Source: Xylanimonas oleitrophica
GTDB lineage: Bacteria > Actinomycetota > Actinomycetes > Actinomycetales > Cellulomonadaceae
Length of the DNA stretch: 64,000 nucleotides
Reading direction: 5' to 3'
Assembly: GCF_003244315.1 (NCBI RefSeq)
Contig: NZ_QKWH01000010.1
Span: forward strand, 53,675 to 117,674
Shown here: one piece after another, positions 1 to 7,883 of the stretch
Position numbering within the stretch: position 1 is the stretch's first letter
How the letters are laid out: every line of letters begins with the position of its first letter
Position numbers and translations under genes: made by a program
The notes under the pieces: generated by a model
Database searches by the model: none
Seen by the model: the letters and a program-made list of their open reading frames with translations, nothing else
What the model was told of the DNA's origin: nothing

Positions 1-221
1 CCGCCGACGCCGTCACGGCGTCCGCCTCCGGGCTCGACCCGGACATCAGTCCCGCCTACGCCGCGCTGCAGGTCGAGCGCGTCGCCGCTGCGCGCGGGCT
101 GACCTCGCACGACGTGCGGGAGCTGGTCGCCGAGCACACCGTGGGCCGCACGCTCGGCGTCCTGGGCGAGCCGCACGTGAACGTGCTGCGGCTCAACCTC
201 GCGCTGCAGGGCCTCGGGTGA
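1..221 (+). CDS. kdpC: KdpC, C-terminal part (potassium-transporting ATPase subunit C), cut by window edge
   Basis: The frame is open from the first base and gives about 73 residues ending in [11 protein letters not shown]. The segment [11 protein letters not shown] and the closing [12 protein letters not shown] pattern are typical of the KdpC C-terminus. KdpC is the small, single-span subunit that stabilises the KdpFABC high-affinity K+ pump in the membrane. The stop lies 14 bases before the kdpD start, so kdpC, kdpD and kdpE form one transcription unit. The N-terminus is outside the window. Confidence 0.9.
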   Translation, partial: ADAVTASASGLDPDISPAYAALQVERVAAARGLTSHDVRELVAEHTVGRTLGVLGEPHVNVLRLNLALQGLG

Positions 222-235
222 GGCACGATCACCCC

Positions 236-2788
236 ATGACCAGCGATGTGCCGGGCGCGACGCCGAGGAAGGGCCGGCTGACGGTCTACCTCGGCGCCGC
301 GCCCGGCGTCGGCAAGACCTACGCCATGCTCGACGAGGCCGAGCGTCGCCGCGCCCGCGGCACCGACGTCGTCGTCGGCCTCGTCGAGACGCACGGCCGG
401 GAGGCCACGGCGGCCAAGCTCGGCGACCTCGAGGTGGTCCCGCGCCGCACCGTGACCTACCGCGGCACCGCCCTGACCGAGCTGGACACCGACGCCGTCC
501 TGCGGCGCGCACCCCAGGTGGCGCTCGTCGACGAGCTCGCGCACACCAACGCACCGGGCTCTCGGCACGCCAAGCGCTGGCAGGACGTGCACGACCTGCT
601 CGAGGGCGGGATCGACGTCGTCACCACCGTCAACGTGCAGCACCTGGCGTCCCTGACCGACGACGTCGAGGCCATCACCGGGGTGCGGCAGCGCGAGACC
701 GTACCGGACCAGGTGGTGCGCGAGGCGGACCAGATCCAGCTCGTCGACCTGTCCCCGCAACAGCTGCGCCGCCGCCTGGCGCACGGCAACGTCTACCGGC
801 CGGAGCAGATCGACGCGTCCCTGCGCTCCTACTTCCGCGAGGGCAACCTCACAGCGCTGCGCGAGCTCGCCCTGCTGTGGCTGGCCGACCGGGTCGACGA
901 CGCCCTGACCCGCTACCGCTCCGACCACGCCATCACCGGCACCTGGCCGGCGCGGGAGCGGGTGGTCGTCGCCGTCACCGGCGGGGCCGAGGGGGAGACG
1001 CTGCTGCGCCGCGGCGCCCGCATCGCGCAGCGGGCCGCGGGCTCCGAGCTGCTCGCCGTCTACGTCCTGCCCACCGACGGGCTGCCCTCGGCCACGCCCG
1101 CCGCGATCGCCCGTCAGCGGGAGATCGCTGAGTCCCTCGACGGCACGTTCCACACCGTCGTGGGGGAGGACGTTGCGACCGCCGTCGTCGACTTCGCCCG
1201 CGGAGTCAACGCCACGATGGTCGTCGTCGGCGTCTCGCGGCACTCGCGCTGGCGGCAGGCGTTCCTCGGGTCCACCAGCGCCGAGATCGCGCGGCTGTCG
1301 GACGGCATCGACGTGCACCTGGTCGACCACGAGGGCGCCGGCGCCGGGCGACGGTCGCGGGCGCGGTGGTCCACGCTGTCGCCGGTGCGGCGCGTGCTCG
1401 GCTGGGCCGGCGCAGCGCTCGGGCCCATCGGTCTTACCGCGCTCCTCCTCGCGGCCGACCGGGCGCCGCACGACCTGTCCAGCCCGCTGATGTTCTTCCT
1501 CGCGCTCGTCGTCGGCGTCGCGCTCCTGGGCGGGCTGTGGCCCGCGCTGGCCGCCTCGCTGGTCTCGTTCGGGTGCCTCAACTGGTTCTTCACCGAGCCC
1601 ACCGGCCGCTTCACCGTGGCCCGCCCGAGCGAGCTGCTCGCGCTGGCGGTCTTCGTCGTCGTCGGCATGGCCGTCGCCTCCGTCGTCGGCCTCGCCGCCC
1701 GGCGCACGGTCGAGGCCTACCGCGCCCGCGCCGAGGCCTCGACGCTGGCCGCGCTGTCGCGCTCGGTCCTGTCCGGCGACGACACCGCGCAGGCCATCGT
1801 GCAACGGCTCGCCGAGACGTTCGGGCTCGACGCCGTCCGGCTCCAGGAGCGCTCCGGCGAGCGGCGCGCGTGGGACACGGTCGCCGCCGCGCACCGCACC
1901 GCCGGTGCGGCCGGGCACCACGACGCCGACACCGAGATCCGCATCGACGACGACCACCGGCTCGTGCTGCAGGGTCGGGCCCTGCCGGCCAGCGACCGGC
2001 AGGCCGTCGAGGCGTTCGGCGCCCAGGCGGGCATCGTGCTCGAGCACCGGCGGCTGCGCGAGACGGCCGCCCACGCCGCCGCGCTCGAGCAGGCTGAGGC
2101 CACCCGCACCGCCCTGCTGGCCGCGGTCTCCCACGACCTGCGCACCCCGCTGGCCGCCATCCGCGCCGCCGTCGACGGCCTCACCGCCCCCGACGTCACC
2201 CTCGACCCCCAGGACACCGCCGCCCTGGAGCGGACCCTCGCCGAGTCCACCCGCCGGCTCGAGCGGCTCATCGACAACCTGCTCGATCTGTCCCGCCTGC
2301 AGACCGGAGCCGTGCGCCCCGTGCTGCGCGCGACGTCCCTGGAAGAGGTGGTGCCGGTCGCGGTCGAACCCTGGCTGGCGCACGTCCACCTCGACGTGCC
2401 CGAGGACCTGCCGCTCGTGCGCACCGACGCCGGGCTGCTCGAACGGGTCGTCGCCAACCTGGTGTCCAACGCCGTCCGGCACGCACCGGCCGGCACCCGC
2501 GTCCGGGTCGCGGCGGCGCAGGGCCCCGACGACGTCGAGCTGCGCGTCGTCGACACCGGCCCCGGCGTACCCGACGAGCGCAAGGAGACCATGTTCGTGC
2601 CGTTCCAGCGCCTCGGCGACACCACCGGCGGCGGCCTCGGCCTCGGCCTGGCCGTCGCCGACGGGCTCGCCCGCGCGGTCGGCGCCACCGTCGCCGCCGA
2701 AGACACCCCCGGCGGCGGGCTGACGATGGTCGTCACCGTCCCGCGTGCGAACGTGCGCACGCCGGCGCCGCTCGGGAGCGCCCCATGA
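236..2788 (+). CDS. kdpD: Osmosensitive K+ channel sensor histidine kinase KdpD
   Basis: About 850 residues, the usual KdpD length. The N-terminal cytoplasmic domain has a Walker A motif GAAPGVGKT at residues 20-28 and the VALVDELAHTNAPGSRH segment. A universal-stress-protein-like domain follows (about 245-365), then a cluster of hydrophobic segments (about 390-500), a GAF-like region, the dimerisation helix with VSHDLRTPL (phospho-acceptor His near 633) and an HATPase domain with NLVSNAVRHAP. It phosphorylates KdpE when K+ is limiting. I chose the ATG at 236 over the in-frame GTG at 218, which overlaps the kdpC stop. Its own stop overlaps the kdpE start as ATGA, implying coupled translation. 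Confidence 0.95.
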   Translation: MTSDVPGATPRKGRLTVYLGAAPGVGKTYAMLDEAERRRARGTDVVVGLVETHGREATAAKLGDLEVVPRRTVTYRGTALTELDTDAVLRRAPQVALVDELAHTNAPGSRHAKRWQDVHDLLEGGIDVVTTVNVQHLASLTDDVEAITGVRQRETVPDQVVREADQIQLVDLSPQQLRRRLAHGNVYRPEQIDASLRSYFREGNLTALRELALLWLADRVDDALTRYRSDHAITGTWPARERVVVAVTGGAEGETLLRRGARIAQRAAGSELLAVYVLPTDGLPSATPAAIARQREIAESLDGTFHTVVGEDVATAVVDFARGVNATMVVVGVSRHSRWRQAFLGSTSAEIARLSDGIDVHLVDHEGAGAGRRSRARWSTLSPVRRVLGWAGAALGPIGLTALLLAADRAPHDLSSPLMFFLALVVGVALLGGLWPALAASLVSFGCLNWFFTEPTGRFTVARPSELLALAVFVVVGMAVASVVGLAARRTVEAYRARAEASTLAALSRSVLSGDDTAQAIVQRLAETFGLDAVRLQERSGERRAWDTVAAAHRTAGAAGHHDADTEIRIDDDHRLVLQGRALPASDRQAVEAFGAQAGIVLEHRRLRETAAHAAALEQAEATRTALLAAVSHDLRTPLAAIRAAVDGLTAPDVTLDPQDTAALERTLAESTRRLERLIDNLLDLSRLQTGAVRPVLRATSLEEVVPVAVEPWLAHVHLDVPEDLPLVRTDAGLLERVVANLVSNAVRHAPAGTRVRVAAAQGPDDVELRVVDTGPGVPDERKETMFVPFQRLGDTTGGGLGLGLAVADGLARAVGATVAAEDTPGGGLTMVVTVPRANVRTPAPLGSAP

Positions 2789-3471
2789 GCAGCCACCGGG
2801 TCCTCGTCGTCGACGACGATGCCGGCCTCGCTCGCGCGCTCGCCATCAACCTGCGCGCCCACGGCTGGGACGTCACCACCGCGGCCACCGGCACCGCGGC
2901 GCTCGACGCCGCCGCGACGACGCAGCCCGACGTCGTCGTCCTCGACCTCGGCCTGCCCGACCTGGCCGGCCTCGACGTCATCGCCGGGATCCGCGGCTGG
3001 AGCCGCGTGCCGATCGTCGTGCTGTCGGCGCGCCAGCTCGGCGAGGACAAGGTCGACGCGCTCGACGCCGGCGCCGACGACTACGTGACCAAGCCGTTCG
3101 CGATGAACGAGCTCTTCGCGCGCCTGCGCGCAGCCGTGCGGCGGGCCGCACCCGTCACCGAGGACGACGAGCCCGTAGTCGAGGCCGGAGACCTGCACAT
3201 CGACCTGGCCCGCCGCGTGGTCGAGCGCGCCGGCACCGAGGTGCGGCTCAGCCCCACCGAGTGGGCGATGCTCGAGGTCCTGGTCCGCCACCGCGGCCGG
3301 ATGGTCGGGCGCACCCAGCTGCTCCAGGAGGTCTGGGGGCCCGCGTACGAGACCGAGACCCACTACCTGCGGGTCTACTCCGCCCAGCTGCGCCGCAAGC
3401 TCGAGAAGGACCCCGCCCACCCGCGGCACATCATCACCCACCCCGGGGCCGGGTACCGATTCGAGGTGTAG
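2785..3471 (+). CDS. kdpE: Response regulator KdpE
   Basis: 228 residues of the OmpR/PhoB class. The receiver domain (about 1-120) has the acidic pair DDD near the N-terminus, the phosphorylatable Asp54 in VVVLDLGLPD and the Lys in DYVTKPF. The C-terminal winged-helix domain (about 130-226) contains LSPTEWAMLEVLVRH and ends with HIITHPGAGYRFEV, both standard for the family. It is the partner of KdpD and activates the kdp operon. It overlaps kdpD by four bases. This trio is chromosomal housekeeping DNA and marks the part of the window that precedes the mobile element. Confidence 0.95.
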   Translation: MSSHRVLVVDDDAGLARALAINLRAHGWDVTTAATGTAALDAAATTQPDVVVLDLGLPDLAGLDVIAGIRGWSRVPIVVLSARQLGEDKVDALDAGADDYVTKPFAMNELFARLRAAVRRAAPVTEDDEPVVEAGDLHIDLARRVVERAGTEVRLSPTEWAMLEVLVRHRGRMVGRTQLLQEVWGPAYETETHYLRVYSAQLRRKLEKDPAHPRHIITHPGAGYRFEV

Positions 3472-3683
3472 CCGAAGCGGCCGAGTCGCCGGGCGACAAC
3501 CCCAGACAGCGGCCGGACCGAACGGCCTCGACGTCACCGCGAAGAAGTCGACGGCGCCTCGCGGGCCTTCGACCTCGCCCGATGTGGCCACCGGCAGAGT
3601 CTGCGAAGAGGTCTCACACCAGAGTTCGTCACCCAGCTAGTCACCCAGACCTCTTCGCGAGGCCTGTTGGCACGACGGAAGGA

Positions 3684-3716
3684 CCGCTGAGCCCGAGCGT
3701 TTGCCCAGGTCAGCGG
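3684..3716. terminator. Hairpin beside the degenerate tRNA-Pro 3' end
   Basis: The arms CCGCTGA and TCAGCGG enclose about 18 bases and are followed by CCCTCTTTT on the plus strand. The position, directly downstream of the tRNA-like sequence at 3728-3771 read on the minus strand, matches the better preserved arrangement at 6177-6220. I read it as the decayed terminator of an old tRNA-Pro locus. Confidence 0.45.
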
Positions 3717-3727
3717 CCCTCTTTTGC

Positions 3728-3771
3728 TGGTCGGGGTGACAGGAATTGAACTGCGCCCTCTTCGCCCCGAA
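3728..3771 (-). repeat. Degenerate copy of a tRNA-Pro 3' end (relic attachment site)
   Basis: On the minus strand this reads as the 3' half of a tRNA: anticodon-arm remnant, T-arm and a CCA end. It is the same sequence as 6225-6270 with several substitutions (for example AGGAATTGAA instead of AGGATTTGAA on the plus strand). No matching 5' half adjoins it. Duplicated tRNA 3' ends are the usual footprint of tyrosine-recombinase integration, so this is probably the left border of an older island ending near 6.2 kb. Confidence 0.6.
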
Positions 3772-3950
3772 TCAAGATCGACCTGCAAGAACGCTGCCGA
3801 AACCGCGTGATTCCGGGCGCCGTCGTTCGTCGTTGTCCGTCGGCGGTCAGGGCGGTATGCCCCCAGTGGTCCACGCGATCCGCTGTGCAAGATCGGGTTG
3901 ACGGCCCCTGTTAGTCTTGGCGTTGCGAGGGAGCATTACCTCCTGAGAAG
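3772..3950. other. Non-coding flank resembling the sequence to the right of the second att copy
   Basis: No convincing gene. Pieces such as GACCTGCAAGAACGC, GATTCCGGGCGCC and CGTCGTTCGTCGTTGTC resemble, in the same order, sequence at 6285-6350 right of the better att copy. The similarity suggests that both att copies were left by related elements carrying similar att-proximal arms. Confidence 0.4.
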
Positions 3951-3952
3951 TG

Positions 3953-3989
3953 AGCCCGATACCCGGCCGGACGACCGTGGTGTCGGGCT
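3953..3989 (-). terminator. Stem-loop after the DUF3800-like gene
   Basis: AGCCCGATACC and GGTGTCGGGCT form a stem of about 11 bp with one mismatch around a 15-base loop. It lies about 10 bases past the stop of the minus-strand gene ending at 3999, as expected for a terminator. Confidence 0.5.
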
Positions 3990-3998
3990 TCGCGCTTG

Positions 3999-4427
3999 CT
4001 AGAGGTCGACGACGGTGACGACTGAGTCGACAGCGGCGCGGAGCTTTCCTCCGCGCGCCCAGGCCCAGCCGACGGCGTCAGCGATCCACAGCAGCGGTTC
4101 CTCGTGGCGCTTCTGGTGGTGGTAGGCAAACGGTGGAGCCGGGCGCCCCGCCTCGCGGGCACCCTGGATGAGCCAGGAGCGGTCGCGGTCGACGACCGAG
4201 TCGATCGGATCGAGCACGACTCGGGCGATGTCCATGGCGATGGCGTCCTGCGCCAGGCGGCGCACGCACCGGCCGCGGGCCTGCATCGCGGTCCGAGCGC
4301 GGTTGACGTCCTTGACTGCGACGACGGCGCACATCAGCAGGTAGTCGCCCGAGGTCGACTCGTCGACGAACATCTGCCCACCGCGCATCATCGAGGGCGC
4401 GCTCGACGGCGTCGGGTTGGTAGGCAT
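3999..4427 (-). CDS. DUF3800-like protein, apparently internally shortened
   Basis: 142 residues. FVDESTSGDYLLMCAVVA near the N-terminus matches the FVDESG opening strand of DUF3800, an RNase H-like fold. The C-terminal half has RDRSWLIQGAREAG and EPLLWIADAVGWAWARGG, which match the end of actinobacterial members. Those are usually 200 residues or more, with a helical segment containing a conserved F/HFKDE-type motif after the first strands. Here the chain jumps from TAMQARG straight to RCVRRLAQDA, so about 60-70 residues seem to be missing in frame. Function is unknown; relatives often sit in phage-defence or mobile islands. It is probably inactive if the missing part carries acidic catalytic residues. 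Confidence 0.55.
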   Translation of the reverse strand: MPTNPTPSSAPSMMRGGQMFVDESTSGDYLLMCAVVAVKDVNRARTAMQARGRCVRRLAQDAIAMDIARVVLDPIDSVVDRDRSWLIQGAREAGRPAPPFAYHHQKRHEEPLLWIADAVGWAWARGGKLRAAVDSVVTVVDL

Positions 4428-4484
4428 GGCGACGATTGTGCCCGACCGTGGCGGGGAGGTCGGACGGCGGCACGTCCGAGCGGG

Positions 4485-6026
4485 CTACCGGAGGTGGAGG
4501 ACGGCTCGTGCGGTGGCGCCGATGCCCGGGGCGAGCTCGTCGGTGTCGCGCCACCCTGCGCGAGCCTGGCCGCCCAGGAAGCCGAGGACCTCGAGGGTGG
4601 GGTTGTCGGCGCGCGGATCGGCGTTCGGGCGATGTGTACTGCGCCATCCGCGAAGGCCGAGCAGGACGCTCGTCTCGGCGCGCCATTCCGATGGGGGTGC
4701 GTCGCTGGCGACGACCGCGAGGGTCAGCCAGCCGGCGTCGATCTCCCGCTCCTTGGAACCCAGGGGGAGCCGGGTGACGATGTGCCGCCACAATGCGACC
4801 GGGTCGCATTTGGCCTTCCTGACGGCCGACGTCAGGGCGATCCGTCCCTTGCGTACCGAGAGCAGTCCGAGTGCTCGGGCCGAGTCGCGGAGCATCGCTA
4901 CGGGGTAGGTCTGGTCCTCGCGGCTGTTCTTCCCGATGTGCCACCCGGCGATACCGGTGGCCTCGGCGACCTGGGCGACGATGCGCGGCGGGAGCCAGCC
5001 AGCGGCGGTGAGATCGACTCCGTCACCGAGCGCGTCGAGGAGGATCCGATACGCCTCGGTGAGGCGCGCCGCCTCGTCGGGCGCAACCTCGGAGGTGCCG
5101 TGCGAGCCGGGCCGCGCCAGGACCTCCCGCAGGAGTGTGATTCCGTGGCGGTCGAACTCCTCGGCGATCTCAACGAGGTGACCCGAGACGGCGACCGGCT
5201 CGGCCGTGATGAGCGCGAGCTCGTCGTTGACGTCCTCGGGACCGAACCGGTCGGGGTCCCAGCCGTCGGGAAGCCACCGGTGGGCGTCTGCCGCGGTGTC
5301 GAAAAGGCAAGGGAGCAGGGCGTCGTCGTGACCGCTGCGGACCCAGGCCGCGAGGTCGGCATACCCGCCCACCCCGCCGCAGTCCTCCGGCGGACAGGCG
5401 AGTCGGACGCCGATGCAGCGCACGAAGTCGGGGGCGGTGTCGAGCACCTTCTCGACCTTGAGCGAGTGCCGCCAGCCATCGCCAAAGTCGTACTCGTACC
5501 GCAGCGCATCGCCCTTGGTCGCGACGACCTGGTCGAGGCGAACATCATCCTCGAGCACGCCGTCCTCGCCCTCCATCTCGACGTCGTACCGGGTGACGAA
5601 GCACGGCGAGTCGTACCCGGGGCCGACTTGGAAGCGGTGCAGGTGGGAGTTGGTCCAACCCATCGAGCGCTGCACGACCTCGTGGAGCTCGTTCAACGTC
5701 AGATCCCCAGGAACCTCGATCCGCCGCCACACCGGTGGCTGGGTGTCGCGCAGATCGATCCGGAGTTGGGAACCGCGCGTCACCTCGGGAACCGGAGTGA
5801 CCTCAGGGTGGGCGGGCTTGTCGAGTCGGTCGAAGATGCTCGTGACCTTGCCGCTCGCCAGCCCTTCGACTAGCGCAAGTGCCTCGGCTGGGCTCGCCGT
5901 GGCGAGCAATTGTTCGACCAGGGCGTTGATGTCCGGCGCATCAAGCGAGGCGACGAGGACGGGTTGCGAGGCACGGCCACAAGTCTTCCACGGGGGCTGG
6001 CCGCGCCGACGGCCCGACTGACCCAC
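4485..6026 (-). CDS. Plasmid pRiA4b ORF-3 family protein
   Basis: 513 residues. The segment at about 85-240 (LRIDLRDTQPPVWRRIEVPGDLTLNELHEVVQ, then the MGW and HLHRF motifs and YEYDFGDGWRH) is the pRiA4b ORF-3 domain, common in islands and near IS elements; its biochemical role is unknown. Residues about 275-510 form a second alpha-rich region (winged-helix-like guess) with no family I can name. The upstream 57-base gap separates it from the DUF3800-like gene on the same strand. Both lie between the two tRNA-Pro 3' end copies and are probably cargo of a relic island. The first 30 residues are basic and may be over-called, but no better start codon is obvious. Confidence 0.75.
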   Translation of the reverse strand: MGQSGRRRGQPPWKTCGRASQPVLVASLDAPDINALVEQLLATASPAEALALVEGLASGKVTSIFDRLDKPAHPEVTPVPEVTRGSQLRIDLRDTQPPVWRRIEVPGDLTLNELHEVVQRSMGWTNSHLHRFQVGPGYDSPCFVTRYDVEMEGEDGVLEDDVRLDQVVATKGDALRYEYDFGDGWRHSLKVEKVLDTAPDFVRCIGVRLACPPEDCGGVGGYADLAAWVRSGHDDALLPCLFDTAADAHRWLPDGWDPDRFGPEDVNDELALITAEPVAVSGHLVEIAEEFDRHGITLLREVLARPGSHGTSEVAPDEAARLTEAYRILLDALGDGVDLTAAGWLPPRIVAQVAEATGIAGWHIGKNSREDQTYPVAMLRDSARALGLLSVRKGRIALTSAVRKAKCDPVALWRHIVTRLPLGSKEREIDAGWLTLAVVASDAPPSEWRAETSVLLGLRGWRSTHRPNADPRADNPTLEVLGFLGGQARAGWRDTDELAPGIGATARAVLHLR

Positions 6027-6176
6027 GGGCGAGTGCGAAGGAGTCGCCGCGGCGCGGTTCAGGCGATGACCTGCGGGAATGGTCGCCCAGGGGCTCTCTG
6101 CCGACTCTGCTGGGGGTTTGTGTTCCGCCCCCGGATAAACCCCCAGGCGAGCAAGAGGTCGCTCAGCGCACGAGCA

Positions 6177-6220
6177 AAAGGCCCTCCGACTTCAGCGTTT
6201 CCGCTGGTCAGAGGGCCTTT
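6177..6220. terminator. Terminator after the tRNA-Pro 3' end
   Basis: AAAGGCCCTC and GAGGGCCTTT are perfect 10-base arms around a 24-base centre that itself contains AGCGTTTCCGCT. The flanking A and T tracts make it a bidirectional intrinsic terminator. It sits five bases past the CCA end of the tRNA fragment on the minus strand, where the terminator of the original tRNA gene would be. Confidence 0.7.
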
Positions 6221-6223
6221 CAG

Positions 6224-6270
<47 letters not shown>

Positions 6271-6454
6271 GGCTGTAACGGGTTCTTCGACCTGGGGAAA
6301 CGCGCGAGATTCCGCGCTTCGTCGTCGTTGGCTGTCGGTCGCTGTCGGGACCGTGGGGATGCCGTAGATGCCCATTTAGATGCCCAGGCCGCCAGACGGC
6401 CCTCGCCACGCGAAAGCGTCGCTCGCGGCCGGGGGCGCCACTGATTCGGCATCG
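6271..6454. other. Att-proximal arm without a recognisable gene
   Basis: About 180 bases between the tRNA fragment and the helicase-like gene. It contains GATGCCGTAGATGCCCATTT and TTAGATGCCCAGG, a near direct repeat of GATGCC(C) units that could be integrase arm sites. Weak similarity to 3772-3860 was noted. No open frame here looks like a real protein. Confidence 0.35.
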
Positions 6455-7783
6455 TCATTGGGGTGCCGCCGAGAATATCGTCGCCAACGGCGCAACGGCG
6501 CCAGGTAGCCGCCGTGCGTCCCCGACGAGCAGGACGACGATGCGCTGCCTCGCTCGGGAGAAGACGACGTACAAGAGTCTGCTTGTGTTCGGGTAGGGCT
6601 CTCGCTCGCTGCCCATGAAGTCGCTGTCGCGCAGGACGACGACCGTCGCGTCGGCTTCGCGTCCCTTGGTCTGGTAAAGGTTCATGAGTTCGACGGCGTG
6701 CGGCTCGCCGGCCAAGTCTGTGAGCGCGGACACGGTGGCTTCTCGGGCACTCGCCGCGATTGCGGCGACAAGCGCACGCTCGTCCCCGAGGCGGGTGTTG
6801 CGTCGCACAGCCCTCGCGCGTATCGAACCGAGCAGTTGCGCGGCGTGCTCCCACGCGCTCGACTTGGCCGGCAGGCCGAGTGCGGCGTGGGCCCTCGCCG
6901 CGGTAGCCAGCGCAGTCTCGACGTCCGGCGCCTCGTCGAGCTCGCTCCAGACATCCAGTAGGCGCGCCTGCAGAGTCGTGGCGCCATTCCCCGCCATGAT
7001 GTCTTTCGCCAGTGGAGGGATCGCTGTTCCACGGACCGAACTGGTTACGAAGACGGCCAGTTCCTGCAGAACATCACGCCACTCGGCCTCGTTGAAGGCG
7101 AACCTCAGCATCGCGACCTGGGCGTCGAGCGCAGCGGCGAGGGCATCGCTCAGGCCGGCGATCTCGTGGTTGATGCCGGCCTCGTCCAGTCCATCGGACA
7201 GCGCGGCGAGCATGTCGTTGTGGTGTGTAAACACAGCGACCCCCAATCCATCGGCTCGCAGTGCCTGTACGGTCGCCGAGACGGCCTCTACCTCGTCTGC
7301 GAGCGGAATCCCTAGCCGGACCTCGAAGCGCCTCTGATTGATAGCCTCGGTGATCGCGTCCGAGTAGAAGTCCCTCCTTTGGATTGCGCGTGCGACGCCC
7401 GGGATCACGCCGGATGGGTCGCGGTGCGAAACGTCCGGCAGGACTAGCGTGTTCTCTGCGCCGGCCGCCGCAGCGGCATCCGTGATGCGCTCGACACGCA
7501 CTCCGTCTCGTACGCGGAAGGTGTAGATGCATTGGTCGGCGTCGCCCAGAAGGATTTTGCGGGCTGTACATCCGACCAGGACGAGGCGCGAGGTCCACGC
7601 GAAGGCCGCAGTTTCGAGGTACTCCTCCCCATCGCGCTCCCACACGAGCCGGGCGCGGACGTCGATCCAGCCCGAGGCCTGTGTGCGGCGCGGCGGGATC
7701 TCGTGGGCGTTGAGGATCGCCTGCCAGGCCGTGACGTCGTAGGCGGCGGCGAGGTTTGCCGTCGCGGCGTCGTGCACGGACAC
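6455..7783 (-). CDS. Chimeric ORF: short unknown N-terminus joined to the C-terminal part of a UvrD/Rep-type helicase
   Basis: 442 residues. Residues from about 76 on carry superfamily 1 helicase signatures: motif III-like LLGDADQCIYTF (about 78-90), a motif IV-like GVAVFTHHNDML segment, motif V-like LYQTKGREADATVVV and motif VI-like RLLYVVFSRARQRIVV. Walker A and the DExx box are absent, so ATP hydrolysis is not expected. Residues 1-75 (with YDVTAWQAILNAHEIPPRRT and WIDVRARLVWERDGEEYLE) have no helicase character and resemble small proteins of actinobacterial conjugative elements. The junction lies near 7555. I read this as a recombination product: the start of an element gene fused in frame to the back half of a helicase. 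Confidence 0.6.
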   Translation of the reverse strand: MSVHDAATANLAAAYDVTAWQAILNAHEIPPRRTQASGWIDVRARLVWERDGEEYLETAAFAWTSRLVLVGCTARKILLGDADQCIYTFRVRDGVRVERITDAAAAAGAENTLVLPDVSHRDPSGVIPGVARAIQRRDFYSDAITEAINQRRFEVRLGIPLADEVEAVSATVQALRADGLGVAVFTHHNDMLAALSDGLDEAGINHEIAGLSDALAAALDAQVAMLRFAFNEAEWRDVLQELAVFVTSSVRGTAIPPLAKDIMAGNGATTLQARLLDVWSELDEAPDVETALATAARAHAALGLPAKSSAWEHAAQLLGSIRARAVRRNTRLGDERALVAAIAASAREATVSALTDLAGEPHAVELMNLYQTKGREADATVVVLRDSDFMGSEREPYPNTSRLLYVVFSRARQRIVVLLVGDARRLPGAVAPLATIFSAAPQ

Positions 7784-7883
7784 GGTGCCGCGCGCCGAGC
7801 AGAGAGCGGAGCGCGGTCGGGCGAGGGGGGGTCACGGCGGAAATGTTCACGCTCGCCACTGACATCACCCCTGGCCGCTAGAG

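Noticed and set aside
56..2482. Long open frame on the strand opposite kdpD
   Set aside because: High-GC shadow of kdpD; low-complexity Gly/Arg/Val composition and no domain.
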